Made by a program: the position numbers and the translations under genes. A DNA stretch of 64,000 nucleotides, taken from positions 63,328,671 through 63,392,670 of the forward strand of contig CM055101.1 of NCBI GenBank assembly GCA_029204225.1. Direction: 5' to 3'. Shown one piece after another: positions 61,501-64,000 of this stretch. The DNA is from Diphasiastrum complanatum. Lineage: Eukaryota > Streptophyta > Lycopodiopsida > Lycopodiales > Lycopodiaceae. The notes below the pieces were generated by a model. The model was given only the letters and a program-made list of their open reading frames with translations, ran no database searches and was not told where the DNA came from. Each line of letters begins with the position of its first letter. Position 1 is the stretch's first letter.

Positions 61501-62060
61501 AGAGTTATATGGCCAGCCCTCGCCAATTGCGCATAGATCCATATTACGTACCGATGCCGCGCAAGAATAAGTGGAAGGATTTGGGATTGGCCATGGACAA
61601 AGCTACTATCCATACGCCAAACTGGCCAATCATCCACCAACTTACAGTTGGGAAATTTCAGTGGATTTCCACCGGGCACTACAAGCATACCAGCGGGAGT
61701 ATATACACTCTCCCGATCCGACAATGAGGCAATCAGCGCTTTTTGCGAAAGGCTTGACTCTGTTGGCATCCGTGGCAACGAGATGGGATGATTGCCTTCA
61801 TCCTTTTGCATTCGATCCAAATAAGCCAAAAGCCTCAGAGAGCATCAAGGATCAGCTGCCGGTGGATTGATTGTATTTTCGTGCCGCAATGATGGGAGGC
61901 TCCTGGGAATATCGATTCACATCATGGACAACTTCAAAGTGGATTGTCGTAGCCCACTGTTGTTTTTTGCCGCACAATTTGGATTTCAACACTGCTTGAC
62001 TCGATTTCATGGAGAAGGTGCAGTATCATTTAATAAAGATTCGACGAGAAGCAAATAAAA
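58529..62060 (+). pseudogene. Extra coding region downstream of gypsy integrase
   Basis: A broken long frame between pol and the 3' LTR, same strand as pol. The N-terminal part has MSSTDTIHRDVPSATD, RINMDFITLAFSTWKEEKSK, FYITFQGSTHKVRMTEATLA: the pattern of a short strand followed by an (E/T)ATLAAIGI helix recalls plant transposon proteins such as Athila ORF1-like domains, a suggestion only. A middle block DMYMFDDSNPLGASEIF..GFEQFHD continues, after removal of the solo LTR, as TPTGFDESF. Then an acidic region and a coiled coil (LISQKVVQLDKELKIARQHE, 60610-60960), and C-terminal words IPQEVQWFIFIKDRTIV and LTLLASVATRWDDCLHPFAF. Many frameshifts. No transmembrane segment is seen. Confidence 0.6.
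59592..60272 (-). mobile_element. Solo copia-type LTR with ATGAT target duplication
   Basis: Starts TGTAAAAATTACAG and ends GTGAATTTTTAAC(A). ATGAT lies on both sides (59587-59591 and 60273-60277, sharing one A with the LTR end). Removing the LTR and one ATGAT restores an open frame GFEQFHDTPTGFDESF in the host coding region. It contains CTTCACACGTGTGAAAGTACGGCC, the palindrome plus CCGTAC-type module of the copia LTRs here. The minus strand is inferred from the similarity of its ends to C and E. Confidence 0.85.
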
Positions 62061-62121
62061 GTCCACAGTAACTGCATCTCGCAGGTGTCGTGGGACAGCC
62101 ACCAGTTTTGGTGGGAGATAC

Positions 62122-62600
62122 TGTTGGAGGGTTTGTGGATCCCAAGGCAACCCTAACCCTAGTTAATAAGTGAGGGATTTGGCACCCTACGTGTGTAGGT
62201 CCAACTCGATGATCACATAAAGATTTGATTAATTAAAAAGTCAATAAAAGGACTTTAGGTCTTTTTGCGGGAATTTTAATGTCACAGGGCCTAAATGTCA
62301 AGTTAGTGAATAAAGTCGGGTTTCTCTCCAATTTGGATGGTTCCCACTCTTTTTTAAATTTGAATAATTAGGGAGGCAGAAATGGACAAATAGGATTCAG
62401 AGGCCAGGGTCCTCCTCTCTATTATAAAAAGAGACCAACTCGAGTTCCTACACATGTACATATCTTCATTTCAATAAAGCATATTGGTTCTCTTGTGAAA
62501 TGGATTTATGAATGTCCTTGCTCTCTATCATTTTTCCTCCATCTCTCATGCTTTTGTTGAGTTTTGCTAATTGTTGGATCTGATTGTTATTGGGATTGCA
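62122..62600 (+). repeat. Gypsy 3' LTR (right end uncertain)
   Basis: TGTTGGAGGGTTTGTGG follows GGTGGGAGATAC, a polypurine-rich stretch, in the position of a 3' LTR. It contains TATAAAAA at 62423 and AATAAA at 62473, a typical promoter and polyadenylation layout. I could not fix the right end and found no 5' LTR partner. Confidence 0.5.
62423..62430 (+). promoter_or_regulatory. TATA box in gypsy LTR
   Basis: TATAAAAA, 50 bp before AATAAA at 62473. Position fits U3/R of an LTR. Confidence 0.45.
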
Positions 62601-63460
62601 TGTTTTTATACTTTTATGAGAGAGAAAGGGAGAGAGAGAAAGAGTAAGTTGTCTTCATTGTGGATCTAGTGTTAATGGATGTAGTGTTAATGCTTAGGGT
62701 TAATGGATGTTAGAGTTAGATGTGAATCTTCCATTCATGCTGAAATCTGAACTATACTATCGCTCTCTTTGGGAATGAATCTACGCGTGACAACTAACTT
62801 CATCTCCTCGATGCTAGATTGATTAGATCTAGGGTTGAGGATAGGCAAGGAAAGAAACCCACTACAATCACTGGGGATTTGACTTCTCGTTGGGAATTGA
62901 CACCATTTGCTAGAAGACTCACATATCACAGATCGCTTTACTCTGACCCTCTGGCATGTCTGCTGGTTGGCGGTACTTTGGAAGGTTTGGACGACACGGA
63001 ACCAGCAGGTTTTTGGCGGCACTGCTCCCACCCTCTCGGCTTCTGCATGACTCTACATTGTTACTTTTTTTTTGCACACTAGCTAGTACTTAAGGATTGC
63101 CTCCCTGCGTGGAGTGTTATATTTCCTATTTTTCAGATTGTATAGCTTGTCCTTTTGGACTGTTTGATTAACTTGGCCTCGGATTGCCATCTCTTTTTGT
63201 ACTTGTACATTTGTCGAAATATAATAGTATCCTTAAGCTTTTCAAAAAAAAAAATCTAAAATTTAACATCACCTTAGCTTTTAGTAAATTGTCACAATCA
63301 CCTTAGCTTATGGGTATTACAACAAAGTTATACATTTAATTTAATGTTTGAGAATAAGTTCACAAGAAGTTATTACAACAAGTGTTTTCATTCATGGAGA
63401 ACTAACTAATTTTTTATGATATTCACGCTTTAAAAAAAATTATTTGATTGGTTGTGCTTG
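62601..63460. other. Stretch without recognisable gene
   Basis: A GAGAGAG-type run lies near 62615-62643. Open frames on both strands (62735-63082) carry no known motif. AAAAAAAAAAATC near 63244 may mark a decayed poly-A end. Confidence 0.4.
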
Positions 63461-63468
63461 TGTAATAT

Positions 63469-63599
63469 GGGGGAGCGTAAACCACACACACACGAGAGGG
63501 TGCAGAGCGCATCCCCCAGTGGGATAAGCAGTACGACCATCCCACCACTGGGGGATGGTTGCCACACCACCCTGTGGTGGTGCAGTTTACTTTCTCCCA
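63469..63599. mobile_element. 131-bp MITE with 8-bp target duplication
   Basis: The flanks are identical: TGTAATAT at 63461-63468 and at 63600-63607. The ends GGGGGAGCGTAAAC and GTTTACTTTCTCCCA form an imperfect terminal inverted repeat. Inside are two strong hairpins, CCCCCAGTGGGAT/ATCCCACCACTGGGGG-type and CACCACC/GGTGGTG. An 8-bp duplication fits hAT-type transposition. Confidence 0.8.
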
Positions 63600-63607
63600 T
63601 GTAATAT

Positions 63608-64000
63608 AGTAGTACTTGAGTACGAACTAGTCATTAATGATTTAAAAAAAATGCATATATAGTCTTGTGCACTCATAGACTTATATTATTAGCGGCGACC
63701 ATGTAGATATTGCACAATGTCGATCCAGGGCATAGAACCAAAACAGTGTAAAATATTAGCGGATCTGATGTGGTTCGTTGTAAAAGTAGGAAATTAACGA
63801 AATATCCCACATCAGGCCATGTAATATGCGCTCAAAGTGGAAGGCTAGAAGCTTGAGCCTTGGAAGGCTGAAGCCTGAGGCTCGCAATGCCTCATGAATT
63901 TTGTAGTGTAAAGAAATTTCCAACAAGGCACACGGCAGACGCTACGGGTGAGTACGTTGGAGCAATACCAGATAATAATTTCTCTCACAAGAGAAAAAAG
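63608..64000. other. Stretch without recognisable gene
   Basis: No gene recognised. TCTGATGTGG (63762) and CCCACATCAG (63806) form a short inverted repeat. The general look (GCTCAAAGTGGAAGGC, GCTTGAGCC) resembles retrotransposon LTRs, but no pair was found. Confidence 0.35.

Noticed and set aside
63798-63815. ATATCCCACATCAG resembling the plant snRNA upstream element
   Set aside because: The usual TATA box at the correct distance and an snRNA body are missing. The word also occurs in LTR-like contexts and forms a local inverted repeat.

Overview
This window looks like nuclear DNA from a land plant. It is a graveyard of nested transposable elements with no convincing host housekeeping gene. 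The plant assignment rests on several Ty1/copia elements whose primer-binding sites read TGGTATCAGAGC (initiator-Met tRNA), a Ty3/gypsy element of a Tat/Athila-like type, GT-AG introns of 66 to 134 bp, long (CT)n microsatellites and many MITE-like palindromes. I cannot name the species. Almost every reading frame carries stops, frameshifts or deletions.

Layout. 1-2.3 kb is AT-rich with a LINE scrap. 2.4-6.8 kb holds a two-gene DNA element: a spliced transposase-like gene T1 (+) meets a spliced partner gene A1 (-) tail to tail. 7.1-9.9 kb is a copia integrase scrap and a truncated copia (element A). 10.0-12.6 kb is a second, inverted and broken copy of the two-gene element (A2 +, T2 -). 12.6-14.2 kb is a copia remnant (F). 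14.6-19.8 kb is a copia with both LTRs (B). 20-21 kb holds a copia RNase H scrap and short tandem repeats. 21.0-29.3 kb is a different DNA-transposon relic: a partner gene (+) split by copia C in its intron, facing a transposase pseudogene (-) that carries a MITE. 30-33.3 kb is a microsatellite and gypsy gag scraps. 34.6-35.9 kb is a LINE reverse-transcriptase pseudogene (-). 37.1-39.6 kb is a truncated copia (G). 39.6-41.2 kb is a triplicated segment rich in GGTACT. 41.2-42.8 kb is a copia LTR and leader (H), interrupted by copia D (42.8-47.5 kb, -). 48.2-49.8 kb is a mosaic of gag, a spliced gene 3' end, a copia integrase scrap and a short terminal-inverted-repeat element. 49.8-52.2 kb is gypsy protease-RT (-). 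52.2-56.3 kb is copia E (-). 56.3-62.6 kb is gypsy RNase H-integrase (+), an extra downstream coding region broken by a solo LTR, and a 3' LTR. 63.5 kb is a small MITE with a perfect 8-bp target duplication.

How the pieces relate. The most interesting item is the two-gene element at 2.4-6.8 kb and 9.9-12.6 kb. The same two unrelated proteins recur in the same convergent layout, with conserved intron positions and conserved protein blocks, so they were probably mobilised together. The 21-29 kb relic has a comparable convergent layout with a different transposase. The copia elements share a palindrome CACACGTGTG (G-box core) in otherwise divergent LTRs and leaders. Several have lost a whole module: gag in B, reverse transcriptase in C and E, zinc knuckle plus protease in A. 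They would therefore depend on helper elements. All family assignments come from motifs read by eye, without database searches.
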